The notes beneath the pieces are model-generated. The model did no database searches and had not been told where the DNA came from. It saw nothing but the letters and a program-made list of their open reading frames with translations. Source: Chionis minor (taxonomy: Eukaryota; Chordata; Aves; Charadriiformes; Chionididae). Taken from it: a DNA stretch of 64,000 bases. The position numbers and the translations under genes were made by a program. The DNA lies in NCBI GenBank assembly GCA_013398295.1, contig VZSF01007296.1, positions 450,464 through 514,463 of the forward strand. The letters run 5' to 3'. This document shows, in pieces, positions 13,816-24,455 of the stretch; the first letter of the stretch is position 1, and every line of letters begins with the position of its first letter.

Positions 13816-16800
13816 GGACACGGAATAAATTTGGCTCTTTAAAAAATGGTGTTTCCAGGAGTTAAGCAAACACCCCCAGGGTTAAGCAAGCAACTGAAGG
13901 GGGCTTCTCAGCATTGCAGTTTCGAATTTGAACACTTGGAATTTTGCCTTTGCTTCAGAGCATTTTGTACCTCAACCTGTACTTGGGTACCAGGGCAAGG
14001 AGAAAAGACCAGTTCTGCCGTTATTGGTAGCTTGCACCGGGAAGGGCATTGCAAGTCAAGGTACCAAACAGCTCGGGTGCGCAAGCAGCTAGTGCTGCTT
14101 TAAGATGTGACCCCAGGGGTCACACCAGTGTGCTGTGCTGTGTTCAACTCTGCCTTCAGAACCCTACGATCCATTTGCTATAAATAGTGCCCTTCATGGT
14201 AAATTGTGCAGTGCCGTGTGGAGCAGTTTTTTTCAGGCGAAATCATTTTACTCTGAGTCAAAGTCAAATTTCAGTGTTAATGGCTACAGGGGAAACTGAA
14301 TTCAATCAATAACCTCCCTGTCCCCCCATTTCCATACCGACGATGATTCATGGTGTACCTAGATTCTCTCTGTTTCTTAATTAAGAAGCAATGAATTGAA
14401 AACTGGCATTGACTTTTCAGAATATGGCAAGGGCTAAATCCCCTTGGGTTTCCATCCCTCCTGCAACTGAATGCTTCAGCCTTCGAAAATTTGTTTTGGC
14501 TTCTGAAGTAGGGATGTCATATCATTTTACAGTAGTGAGTGTTTCTTCCCACTTGCGGCAATGTGGAAATCACCACAGGGACCGAGATTGTTCAAGTGTT
14601 CAGCAAGAAAAGCTATATCCCGGTCATAAATCTCTAAGTCAAATCTGAAATAAAAGTCATGCAGCAAACCAGAAAATGAATTTTATTTTAAATCGAAACA
14701 GGGATCAGCAGATATAGCATGGGATTTGGAAATGATTAAGTGTAAGATTCAGTTAAGAAGTTTCACCTCTCAAGAAAATATAAAGCAAACATTCTTATTC
14801 CTGACCTATAGATCTCTACTGTGTTCAGAATAATAAAATGACTGATCCAATCCCATATTGATGCATAAGATCTTGGAGCATTTTTACTGAGACATGAGTC
14901 AATAATAGATTTTGCAGTTTGGGCTTTTCTTTTCTGGTTAAATCATGTTTTAGCTTCAGCTCCTCTCCCTAAATTGTAAGTCCTACTGGCAGCTGTTGAA
15001 ATGTGCTGAAGGCTTTTCTTAATCTTATCTTTGCTTACATTAACGGGAATCTTAGTGTAAATTGAGATTGCAATCCTGAAGGTTTGAAGGTGCTCGCTTT
15101 AGTTCTTGTCCTGTAGAGTCATGTTCAGTGAAGAAAATGAGATTCAAAAGTATCAACTAAAGTACGGAAATCCAATGTTCTAAGTGGATAAAATTAGAAA
15201 ACCAAATTAATGGTGCGTCTAATTGATTCAATGTGTGCTTGCAGTTTCCAGCTTCCAATCCTAGAAAGATTTTTCAAAGCCTGCTTAATCCTGTCTTTTA
15301 GGGACTCCTCCTTGTGCCAACTATTAATCAGACATTCCCTTCTTCTCTTGTCTCTCTGTACTCGTTTTTGGGATTTGGATCATGCTTTCCTCTACTGCAG
15401 TTAAGATGACATCTTATAGACGTTATTTCTCCAAATTTAAAAGCCACACTGCTGGTAATGTTGCTGTTTCTTGACTAATGATACAGATAACTGTCACGTT
15501 TGGCTCCTGTTTCTTTTTATTTACTTTGAACAAAGGAAACAACTGATACTATGCTTTAGCATAGCCAGTGTGGTATGTTGAGGTGGTACAAAAGGTATTC
15601 AGAGCACTAAGATAAAACCCTAAAATAACCCTATACTTACTGTGCATAAATTATGTATCAGCATAAATTCCAGTAGGCAATTCGGATCTGGAAAAATACA
15701 TGAAGGAGAGGGACTTTTGCCATTTCCAGGAGGGGATGCTCATACTTTGGGTGGAAACATTGCTTCTTTAACTCTGTCAGAGGAATGTGGTAGGTTGAGG
15801 CACTCTTTGTCTGCTGCCAAAGACAGGAACACAGGACTCCACTATTAATCCCAGGCCTCAGCTGTCACTGAGGCTGTTCTCTGGCTATCCCCTTCTCAGA
15901 AACGAAATAATGAGGAGGTGAAGTTACGTTTGTAGATATACACTCACAATCTGCATGGAGAAGCTTTTCCCATGGTGAGACAGTTTTCTGGGAGTGGTGT
16001 CAAGGTCAGCCATTCTGACCTTTGGGAACAGGAGACAAGAGTCCCTCCTGTGCACAGGATCCCTATGCTTTTCTGAGATTTCTACATGCTCTCTCTCCTG
16101 CCTTTACTTTTCTTGTCGTGATTAATTCCTGGGACTGGAAGCTACATTTTTATTAGTTGCTGTGCCCCACTGAAGGGAAGTAAGAGAGTTTTTAGCTCCT
16201 GTTTCACCTAAATGCTCAGTGGGCAAAATTCTCCTTGCTTTGGCATTTTCCTGGGAACTGGAGCAACGGATGCTACTTTTGGTTTGATATTATTTCCATT
16301 AAGCTTTGTCAGATTTAAGACAGAATCACTGGAGCAGTGATCTCTGACTCTGAAGAAAATGTCTTCAAATCAGAGCTCCCCCTGAGAGCATGATGCATAG
16401 ATTGGCAAACCTGTCAAAATTGGCTTTAATCCAACACTGGTCTTCCTAAAATTCATGTGTGGTTTTTTTACCTTTCATTGGCCTACTATAAGTGCATCTC
16501 CACTGAACAATTATACATATCTAAAATGGAGAAAATAATGATTTTAGTCTTCTGGGGCCTCAACCTGACATCATGGTAACGTAGCAGAGTGGAAACTGCT
16601 GCTAGTATTTGTCTAGCTGTGTTGCAATCACTGCTATTGAAACATCAATGCTTGTTTTTTCCAAAATAAAGAGCTAATGTAAAGTAGTCTTGTAGATGGG
16701 GAAAAGGAAAGCAAGCACAGATACTTGTTTTAGCTTAATCTGAAAAGTAATAGTACTAAAGCACGCTGCTGCATCAATTCTGTAGTTGAGACAAGCATCT

Positions 16801-17296
16801 GGAAATGAAGATGTGCTAGTGCTAAGCTTTTTTAATAGGAGTGGGATCCTAGAGCTGTGAGGATAAGAAAAAATATGCTCAGTTTAGCTTCATGATGAAT
16901 GAAGCATTTATTATTAATTAATGCTTTGGAAGATAATGGTCTAATAAGGGCTTGCAAAGATCAAAGGGCATAAATCTTCTAGGTTTCAGTTCACATAAAA
17001 TTTATACACACCCTGAACTTTATCTGGAGAAGCAATGCTGTGAAACTTGGTACTGCAGTTGGATAGGGAATTCTGACAGTAATTCTGGTGATAGTATTTT
17101 AAGATAAACTACTGTTTGGATTAAAAAGAACTATGACTATTTTGTTAACATTTGTTTGCAATGCTTTTCATCAAATTATCAAATTATTACTTTTGCTGCA
17201 GGTTGTTTCTTCTTTCATCTATAACCAGACATCTCAGGAAGAACTGTGCTGAAATCGGGTTGAGTCAAATCAATTTTGACTCTGCACTCCGAATGG
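13816..17296. other. unique non-coding stretch
   Basis: No gene or transposable element was recognised. The open frames at 14409-14648 and 15642-15848 are short and match nothing I know. Confidence 0.5.
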
Positions 17297-17357
17297 CAGG
17301 TTAGGCTAGAGGACCTCCTGAAATCCCTTCCAACCTGAATTACTCTGTGATTCTGTG
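17297..17357 (+). mobile_element. CR1 LINE 3'-end fragment
   Basis: This short piece aligns by eye with the terminal part of the CR1 3' UTR: a GGTTAGGCTAGAGGACCTCC block, then CCCTTCCAACCTGAAT, then a degenerate terminal repeat (CTGTGATTCTGTG in place of ATTCTATG units). It is strongly 5'-truncated, as is usual for CR1, and carries no coding sequence. The order of blocks places it on the + strand. It lies about 600 bp upstream of the larger CR1 copy, but its sequence differs enough that it is probably a separate and older insertion. Confidence 0.75.
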
Positions 17358-17962
17358 TTGTACTGATGAGAGACCAGAACAGGGCCCAAGTAACAGGGGA
17401 TGTATTTGAAATTGCAGGTACACTGGAAATGCAGGCAGCTGCCACGTTACAGACAGAAGTATAATTGTACCTTCTAGCATTAACTGACTGGAATGGAAAT
17501 CTCCTACTTTTCTAAAGAAGTAAAAGAGGAGAAACAGATGAGAGTGAGTTAGGGAGAGAAAAACATAGTGGAGAGATGCTTTAATCCATTGAATTATGTG
17601 GTGCTGAAAATGTAGTAGTAAAAGTTTGGGGACATTATTTTAGGAGGAGTTAGGTACTAGCAGGTGTTTTGTGAGGGACAAGGTTACACTGGCCTGGAGA
17701 ACAGTAGCAAGGTACTCAGCAGCGAGGAGCTCTGTGGTGTTGTGTCAGTGGTTCTGCTCACCGCAGCCTACGCCAGCCCTGCCAAAATGTATTCTCACAC
17801 CTAGGAGTTAGGCTGCTCTCTCTAGAAGGCAAGTAAGTTTTGGCAGTAGTTTTGGCAGTAGTTTCACCTCTCGTACTTCTTCCCCCCCCAGCTCTTGCTT
17901 TCCTCTTGGCTGGTGTTGATGTCATCGCTTTTTAAAAGGTAATTTCAATATTTCTATTCCAG
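17358..17962. other. spacer between two CR1 copies
   Basis: No gene is seen. The stretch holds an exact 12-bp tandem duplication (17836-17859) and a short C-run near 17882. The bases just before the next CR1 copy (TTTCTATTCCAG) resemble a splice acceptor, but there is no supporting exon context. Confidence 0.5.
17836..17859. repeat. 12-bp tandem duplication, two exact copies
   Basis: AGTTTTGGCAGT occurs twice head to tail (17836-17847 and 17848-17859), about 100 bp left of the CR1 insertion. It looks like a simple slippage duplication and is too far from the CR1 boundary to be a target-site duplication. Confidence 0.85.
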
Positions 17963-19087
17963 TATTTCTACGATACTGCCACGAACTTGGTGGACAAAGG
18001 CAGAGCAACGGACGTCATCTGCCTGGACTTAAGCAAAGCATTTGACACTGTCCCGCATGACATCCTAGTCTCCAAATTGGAGAATCATGGGTTTGATGAA
18101 TGGACCACTCGGTGGATAAGGAACTGGCTGGATGGCCGCACTCAAAGGGTTGTGGTTAATGGGTCAATGTCCACGTGGTGGCCAGTGACGAGTGGTGTCC
18201 CGCAAGGGTCAGTACTGGGACCAGTGCTATTTAACGTCTTTGTTGGAGACATGGACAGTGGCATCGAGTGCACCCTCAGCAAGTTTGCCGATGACACCAA
18301 GCTCGGTGGCACGGTTGACACACTGGAGGGAAGGGATGCCATCCAGAGGGACCTGGACAGGCTTGAGAGGTGGGCTAATGCAAATGGCATGAAGTTCAAC
18401 CAAGCCAAGTGCAGAGTCCTACACCTGGGACGTGGCAATCCCAGGCATAAATACAGGCTGGGCAGAGAATGGCTGGAGAGCAGCCCTGAGGAGAAGGACT
18501 TGGGAGTGCTCATGGATGAGAAGCTCAACATGAGCCGGCAGTGCGCGCTGGCAGCCCAGAAAGCCAACCGTATCCTGGGTTGCATCAAAAGAAGCGTGGC
18601 CAGCAGGGCACGGGAGGTGATTCTCCCCCTCTACTCTGCGCTTGTGAGACCCCACCTGGAGTACTGTGTCCAGCTCTGGAGTCCTCAACATAGAAAGGAC
18701 ATGGAACTGTTGGAACAGGTCCAGCGAAGGGCCACTAAGATGATTAGAGGGATGGAGCACCTCTCCTATGAGGACAGGCTGAGAGAGCTGGGGCTGTTCA
18801 GCCTGGAGAAGAGAAGGCTCCGGGGAGACCTGATAGCAGCCTTTCAGTATCTGAAGGGAGCCTACAGGAGAGCTGGAGAGGGACTCTTTGTCAGGAAGTC
18901 TAGTGATAGGACAAGGGGTAATGGTTTTAAATTGGAAGAGGGGAGATTTAGATTAGATATTAGGAAGAAGTTCTTTACTGTGAGGGTGGTGAGGCACTGG
19001 AACAGGTTACCCAGGGAAGTTGTGGAGGCCCCATCCCTGGAAGTGTTTAAGGCCAGGCTGGATGGGGCTTTGAGCAACCTGCTCTAG
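17963..19087 (+). CDS. CR1 ORF2 C-terminal part: reverse transcriptase (partial)
   Basis: This is the C-terminal part of the CR1 ORF2 polyprotein, which in intact elements nicks DNA and reverse-transcribes the element RNA at the target. Counting the TTG at 17987 as residue 1: RT motif A is at 13-20 (LDLSKAFD, catalytic Asp14), the [11 protein letters not shown] motif B is at 69-79, and the catalytic FADD box is at 100-103 (18284-18295), with both aspartates kept. The thumb and C-terminal region follow, including the [15 protein letters not shown] and RRATKMIRG segments typical of CR1. The frame is open from the stop at 17933-17935 to TAG at 19085-19087, with no frameshift or internal stop. 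There is no ATG at the left end, because the element is truncated there. Antisense and +1 open frames inside it (for example 18142-18588 on -) are shadows. It is not a host gene and is unlikely to be expressed as a working enzyme. Confidence 0.93.
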   Translation, partial: YFYDTATNLVDKGRATDVICLDLSKAFDTVPHDILVSKLENHGFDEWTTRWIRNWLDGRTQRVVVNGSMSTWWPVTSGVPQGSVLGPVLFNVFVGDMDSGIECTLSKFADDTKLGGTVDTLEGRDAIQRDLDRLERWANANGMKFNQAKCRVLHLGRGNPRHKYRLGREWLESSPEEKDLGVLMDEKLNMSRQCALAAQKANRILGCIKRSVASRAREVILPLYSALVRPHLEYCVQLWSPQHRKDMELLEQVQRRATKMIRGMEHLSYEDRLRELGLFSLEKRRLRGDLIAAFQYLKGAYRRAGEGLFVRKSSDRTRGNGFKLEEGRFRLDIRKKFFTVRVVRHWNRLPREVVEAPSLEVFKARLDGALSNLL

Positions 19088-19158
19088 TGAGAGGTGTCCC
19101 TGCCCATGGCAGGGGGGTTGGAACTTGATGATCTTTAAGGTCCCTTCCAACTCTAACC

Positions 19159-19180
19159 ATTCTATGATTCTATGATTCTA
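19159..19180 (+). repeat. CR1 terminal ATTCTATG microsatellite
   Basis: Nearly three head-to-tail copies of the octamer ATTCTATG close the element. Such 3' octamer repeats are characteristic of CR1, where they are thought to take part in RNA recognition and target-primed reverse transcription. They mark the exact 3' end of the insertion. Confidence 0.92.
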
Positions 19181-20488
19181 TTTTCTTTGCTCAGCCTGCC
19201 TGACTCAATCCCAGTCAGTAGTCATCGGTACCTGTGTTTTGTGCGCTGAACTGAATGACCTTTTCTACCTACTCGGGACAAATTTTTTTTTTTTCTCCTC
19301 AGCAGAGACAGGTACTTTCTTCATCAGCAGTGAACATTTAAAGCTAAGTGGGAAAACTGAATTCTGGCATACTAGTTCCAGCAGGCAGCCTTAATTTATA
19401 TGCCAGCAAGTTGCGTGGATTTACAACACACTTTTATTCAGAACAAAAATGAACAGTTGCCATAGTTACTACAAAATCACAAGATGCTGTACAAAACTGG
19501 GAGATAAAAAGCATTATCATTAAAGGACACATTGCTAAAGAATAAGAACAGCCCCTTCCTTTTGTTAATGTTTTAACCAACGGAGTGGTGACATCATGCC
19601 AGTTGCTATTATATGCAATGCTAAACCTGACAATATTGAACTCTTCGTGGAGTGACTACATAAACATATAGCTAGTGTATTTCCAAATATGCCTCAGATG
19701 TATCCCTGGAATGTTTCTAGAAACAGTCATATGGAAAGAAACTCGTGCTTTTCCTCTTTTTTTATACATAAAAATATTTTCTCTCTATGGGGAAAATATA
19801 CTTGTTTTCCATTGCTTATTTTTAAAGCATGAGGAAACCAGGTTTTCATACTTCTGGTAGACTCCTGTAGGCTTTGTAATCTGTCTTGATACTCTACATA
19901 AACGGTTTGACTTTGCTGAGAGTTGCACTGCTGCTGAAATCAGTGAATCCTGAATATACCAAAAGTTTGGCAGTCTAGTTCGAGTGATTGTCATGCTTCT
20001 GCTAGCTTGTGTTGGTAGGAATCAGATACCTATACATGGCCATCTACGCCACTATGGCTTCTTGCCACAGAGCATGCAACATGGTTTTGGGTGGGTAAGA
20101 GTCATTGGAGAGCTTTACTGCAGTGTTTTCAAGACTGTGGAGTTCACTGGAGGAAAGGGAAGATGTTGACAAAGCTGCTCAGAGATTTAGGATTGGAGGA
20201 AATTTCATAGACTACAGAGAAGAGGAAGTATGCTACCAATGTCTGAATATATAGCTGGCTTTGAGAAAGGTCAGGCTAAATAAACACAATTTAATATTGC
20301 TTAACTGTTTCCTTTCCTGAAGCTTAGCTTTGTATTCCAGAGAGCTCTCCATTAGGAAATGGCAGGACCAAGTTCACCCTTATATATTTATTTAAGATAA
20401 ATATGTAACTGGCCAGTGGTTTTTCCTGCTTTTAAATTACTGTCCTTTTTCAGAGCAGTCAGGTCTTTCTCTAGAATTTAGTTATATA
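19181..20488. other. unique non-coding stretch
   Basis: No gene was recognised. A 12-T run lies at 19283-19294. Small open frames at 19675-19860, 19785-19994 and 19984-20169 overlap and look random. Confidence 0.5.
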
Positions 20489-20509
20489 GATAACCTTGAT
20501 AAGGTTATC
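20489..20509. repeat. perfect 9-bp inverted repeat with 3-nt loop
   Basis: GATAACCTT and AAGGTTATC flank the loop GAT. Pairing is perfect over nine bases. No U-run or partner sequence follows that would suggest a known regulatory RNA. It may be chance. Confidence 0.7.
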
Positions 20510-22634
20510 AAAGGTCAATATCTTTTTGAGAGACATCATTATAAAATAGAGAACATGATTCTAGGTTAGGACAGCAATGCTGAAGCATATTACTGTATCA
20601 AGAAAAACAAAGTAGGGTGTAGAAGTGTATACTTTTGGGTCAATGTAATAGCACAGAACAACAGTGAGTGGTTACCTTGAAAACTCTACATCAAATTAAT
20701 GGTGGTAGGTATTTATTTCATCTGAAATTGCTAAATACAAGTCCAACAATCTGTAAATAAGCTATGTACTTATTAAAATTCTATAAGATGAATGAAAATG
20801 CACGAATAGGTTGCTTCTTTGAAAAAATCTAAAATTCATTTCAAAACAATGTTTAACACAAATTCACATTAAATCTTGAAAGCATGAACTCTCTAAAAGT
20901 AAGTCAGTAGCAGTTGGTTTTATTTCTTATAGAAATACTGTTGAAGCTGCTTCATTATTTAAAAAGGAGCCTAGGTTATTTGTGACACATAATTATACTA
21001 TTAGATATGATCTTAATTACAGTAGAAGAAATTAAACCTAGCAAAATCAGGAGGTTATTGTCAAGACTCACTAAGGACTTTATATTCCATGCATGTTCCT
21101 TTGTTGTGTAACTATTTATATTTATACTCCAAAATCTTTATTTTCTGTGACAATTAAGGTAACAATAATTTTCCTTATAGTGCTAAAAATAATTTGCACA
21201 GAGCCCCTCAACTATCAAAGCGTGAATTGCATTTATGAGATATTTGAAGCACTTTTGCTGCATGCCAAGCATGCATGAACTGCCAATCACAGATTTCCAT
21301 CCTGAGTATGTACTTTATTTGTAAGTACTGTATATATTCCTGGAGCAAATGCAAGTATCCAGGCTGTGCAAGCTCATGTTTTTGTAAACATGCGGGTGAT
21401 ATTTGAAGCTCTTTGGGCCAGTCCAGTGGAAATACTAATGTAACAAAACATTATCCTATTGAATGAGGCCTAGCAGAATAGACCACATTTAACAATTCTC
21501 TGTTGACCTTCTTGCCAAATCTGATGACTTCTATTTTGAAAGTTGTTGCATGCAAGTATTGCTCTGTGACCAGCTAGGTTTGAGGTGGTGTCTTTCCTTA
21601 CTGTATTTTTATTGCTTCTGTATTGATTCTGCTGCAGCTTCCCAAAGAAATGAACAGGAATCACAATGGGCACTACAAACAGTAGACAGTGTAAAGAATA
21701 TGGCAGCTCCAAAGAAACACCATCTTCATCTCTGCAGACTTCACCAGCAGAGAGATAAGTGGTATCAGTCTTCCAAGTATTGTAGGTAAATATTCTTAGA
21801 TTCGGCCTTCTTAGCTCCTCCCCCCCTCTGTGAGGCTACCTAGAATAATTTGCAGGGCAGCAAGTTCTTCTTCCACGACTGGATAGGAGGAAAGACTAGA
21901 CAGATATATGAAAATATTTCTGTTGGCAGAAACAAAGAAAAAGCTTAGGGATGCTCCTTATGATGATTATCTCAGATGATGACAATAACTGCAAAGAGGA
22001 TGCAATTCTCATTCTATGAGACTGGTCAGGAAGATGATTTCATATAACATGGTTTATTACAGACCCTAATATTTATTATCATTATGATGACTGACAGGGA
22101 CTCTGTAAATGGTTGTGCCTGACAACCATGAAATAGGATAAATAGGAATAAAATAAATACAAATATAAATAAGATAAATAGGAAAAAGTAAGCATTGTAA
22201 ACTCTGGCAGCTTAAATATAAAATATTATTCAGCAAGCCAAAATAGGAGTAAGAAAAAACTAGCTAAAGGAACAAAACAAGAACAAAATAGCTTTTCCAG
22301 CTTGTTTGGAAAAGAAGTCTATTAGAGGGCTATACCATGACAGCTAGAACATAAAAGGAGCACTCAGGGAGGGTAAGGCCATTTCAGGGAATTGACAGGC
22401 ATTTTATGCGTTGATGTTCATTGTGGAAGAAACTGGGGAGGTTTGTGCCCTGGAATGCTCTAGCAGGAGGGGATGGCTTGGTGTAGGATCTCTTTAAAAT
22501 TACACTGACTGCAGAAGCAGCTGTGGTATAAGTAGATGTAAGGAACCTCAAAAAGTCATCATGACTGGGTAATGTTCACATACAAGTTCAAAGACAGCTT
22601 AGGGGTGAAGTAGCTGATTTATTGATGCTAGTAT
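20510..22634. other. unique non-coding stretch
   Basis: No gene was recognised. The sequence is AT-rich. An open frame pair at 21470-21712 (-) and 21550-21789 (+) shares the same bases and shows no known motif. Confidence 0.5.
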
Positions 22635-22678
22635 AGCCCTGGTATCCAGACCCCTTTGAAACAGCCCTGGTATCCAGA
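22635..22678. repeat. 16-bp direct repeat, 28-bp period
   Basis: AGCCCTGGTATCCAGA occurs at 22635-22650 and again at 22663-22678, separated by a 12-bp spacer. The copies are identical. This is probably a local duplication, and no element family is recognised around it. Confidence 0.85.
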
Positions 22679-22967
22679 GACAGGAGGATGGCAACTCAAA
22701 CATCTTAAAAAAACCCCAGCAGTTTTGGTGGGAGCAAACATGGGGAAGTGAAGACTGGCCTTTCTGACTCCTGTACTGGACAGAGCAACAGAAGCTCCAG
22801 TGAAGGGCAGAATTTGGCAGACTCTGGGGTGGTGGAGTTCAGCACAGCTCTGGTGGCAGAGGTGTTGTGCCTCTGTAAGGCTTCTTGGAGTCCTTTCAAG
22901 GCAGCAGCAAGCATATTGGCAGGATGATCGAGTCTGCTAAAATAATGTACTAAAGTTTCCAAAAGGC
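22679..22967. other. unique stretch upstream of an old LINE relic
   Basis: A minus-strand frame (22705-22980, 91 codons) covers this stretch and runs into the old CR1-like relic. It is not a recognised protein. The segment could be more decayed LINE sequence, but I cannot show it. Confidence 0.4.
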
Positions 22968-23230
22968 AAACCCTCTCCAAGGGCTTTTAAGCCATCAGAG
23001 GGGCAAGAGGAAAGATCATAGCGTGGATTAGTAGTTGGTTGAAAGATAAGCAGGTGAGTTAGAGACAAACGGTGACAAAGTGTGTAGATGATACCATGTT
23101 GTTCAACGTAGTAAGGAGAGGCAGGGGCAGGCAGTGTAGACTCATAGAAGGACTTTAGAAGAACCAGGTGACAATGAAATGGTAGGTAAAATTTAATATA
23201 GGTAAATGTAAAGTGACCCAGTGGGAAAAT
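22968..23230 (+). mobile_element. ancient CR1/L3-type LINE relic with central deletion
   Basis: The left part (about 22968-23050) follows the RT region of old amniote CR1-clade LINEs, with a CCAAGGGCTTTTAAGC block and then ATGGATTAGTAACTGG-like sequence that encodes the W-I-S-N-W-L type motif. It then jumps to the catalytic box region: TGTGTAGATGATACC reads C-V-D-D-T, matching F-A-D-D-T. The right part (23190-23230) reads V-K-F-N-I-G-K-C-K-V, matching the M-K-F-N-x-x-K-C-K-V motif of CR1. The segment that should encode V-P-Q-G-S-V-L-G-P is missing, so there is an internal deletion of roughly 150 bp compared with the family. In-frame stops are present. The relic is far more decayed than the 18-kb copy. 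Confidence 0.72.
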
Positions 23231-24344
23231 CAGTCTGTGTTTTGTATATAACATGATGGGCTCTGAATCAGCAATCTCCCAGTGCTTTCCGTTGTGATTA
23301 TCTTGAGTTTTGGCAGACTTAAGTGGCATCTATGCATGTTTGTAATGGAGAATGCAAAGTAAATCACTTTCTATGTGTGCATTTCAGGAAAAAGATCCTT
23401 TTCTCAAAGTCAGTCCACAGCCATTTCTGAATGAGAAGGTCTTGAATTGTACTTTAACCTGTTCCATTAACTGAGTAGCACAGCAGTCTCCATTTTTAGA
23501 TCACTTCACCGTGTGCAGCAAGGGAGCAATTTCATTGTCTTCCCAATACAATCTGGGCTTGACTGTGTATGTGGGGTTTTTAATGAGTTCCCTCCCCACC
23601 CCCCAATTTTAAGCAGGGAAATTTATTCAAGAAAATGCCTTTTTCGGCACGTATCCAAGTTTTATGAGTAAAATAACATTGGATGTGAAAGAAAGCAGAA
23701 CCATTTCAAATGATTATGTCACCCAGGCAGGGAAAGAAAACAATGTGATGTGAAAAAGCAGATGATTGAATATTCATGAGAATAAAATCTATTTAAACCA
23801 AAGTTGTTACAGTCAACCATTTATAAGCAATCCACAAGTTGAAATTTGTGCACTGTATATATTTGATAAACAAGTAGAAATTACAAACAATGAAGTAAAA
23901 TCAGTCAAATAGCAGACAATGTAACAGTAGCAAAAATGACAACATTTAGCAGCTTTTTTTTTTTTTTCCCCTGAAATTTTCTGTGCTGTTTTAATATATC
24001 ATGGGGCTAGAATATCACCTGCAACAGAGCCTTGTTTAATGAATACGGGATCTGGTTTTGGAATTCAAATTTCTGCTGCCCCTGGGAGTTGATGGTGTTG
24101 GCAGGTAGCTGTATCACTGATGATTTTAGTACGGAATAGTCCTGCCTCATGGCTCATACTAGGGGCTAGGGACATGTGTGGCTCATTTGGAGACATAGTC
24201 CAGCACAGTAAACACCTCAGATTAATTCCTTGCTTAGCACTGCAGTTACATCTGAGTGAATGTTGTTGCTTATCCAGCAAATCGTTAAGGAATCTGGTCT
24301 GTTTTCTACAGCAAAAAAGCATGACACAGCAAGAAAACCAGTAT
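23231..24344. other. unique non-coding stretch
   Basis: No gene was recognised. The stretch contains a 14-T run (23954-23967). The frames 22937-23329 (-) and 24065-24373 (-) show no known domain. Confidence 0.5.
23954..23967 (+). repeat. poly(T) tract, 14 T
   Basis: An uninterrupted T14 followed by CCCC. It belongs to the strand-biased series of T runs. Confidence 0.95.
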
Positions 24345-24455
24345 ACATAGAAGCTGTGATTGTCCAAGCTCACATAGCAGAATCAAGACTAGAACAGAAA
24401 TTGCCTGCTTAATTTGCAAAGTATAGTCTTCTGACTAGCTCTTAGCCTCTTGTAA
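24345..24455 (-). mobile_element. probable MIR (tRNA-derived SINE) relic
   Basis: On the + strand the block TTGTCCAAGCTCACATAGC, followed by AGAATCAAGACTAGAAC and, some 40 bp later, GACTAGCTCTTAGCC, has the order and spacing of the reverse complement of a MIR SINE (CCAAGGTCACACAGC, then AGAGCCGGGATTCGAACC, then TGCTCTTAACC). About ten bases are missing between the first two blocks. The similarity is old and imperfect, and I judged it from memory of the MIR consensus, so the boundaries are approximate. MIR relics are known but rare in bird genomes. Confidence 0.5.

Larger units (their letters stand above)
17963..19180 (+). mobile_element. 5'-truncated CR1 LINE with open RT frame
   Basis: A CR1-type non-LTR retrotransposon, truncated at its 5' end within the reverse transcriptase domain. 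Homology starts at about 17963 (residues Tyr-Phe-Tyr-Asp of the frame) and runs through the rest of ORF2 to its stop at 19085-19087. A short 3' UTR of about 90 bp follows, containing the usual GATGATCTTTAAGGTCCCTT block and ending in ATTCTATG repeats at 19159-19180. There is no poly(A) tail, as expected for CR1, and I see no convincing target-site duplication. The endonuclease, the N-terminal RT region and ORF1 are missing, so the copy cannot be autonomous. It is much better preserved than the other CR1 pieces in the window, which suggests a comparatively recent insertion. Subfamily assignment (CR1-J-like is my guess) needs a repeat-library comparison. Confidence 0.95.

Noticed and set aside
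17951..17962. Splice acceptor just before the CR1 frame
   Set aside because: TTTCTATTCCAG fits the pattern, but the open frame to its right is the retroelement itself and there is no sign of a host exon.
18142..18588. 148-codon minus-strand open frame and its neighbours 18419-18760 and 18862-19077
   Set aside because: They are antisense shadows of the CR1 reverse transcriptase frame.
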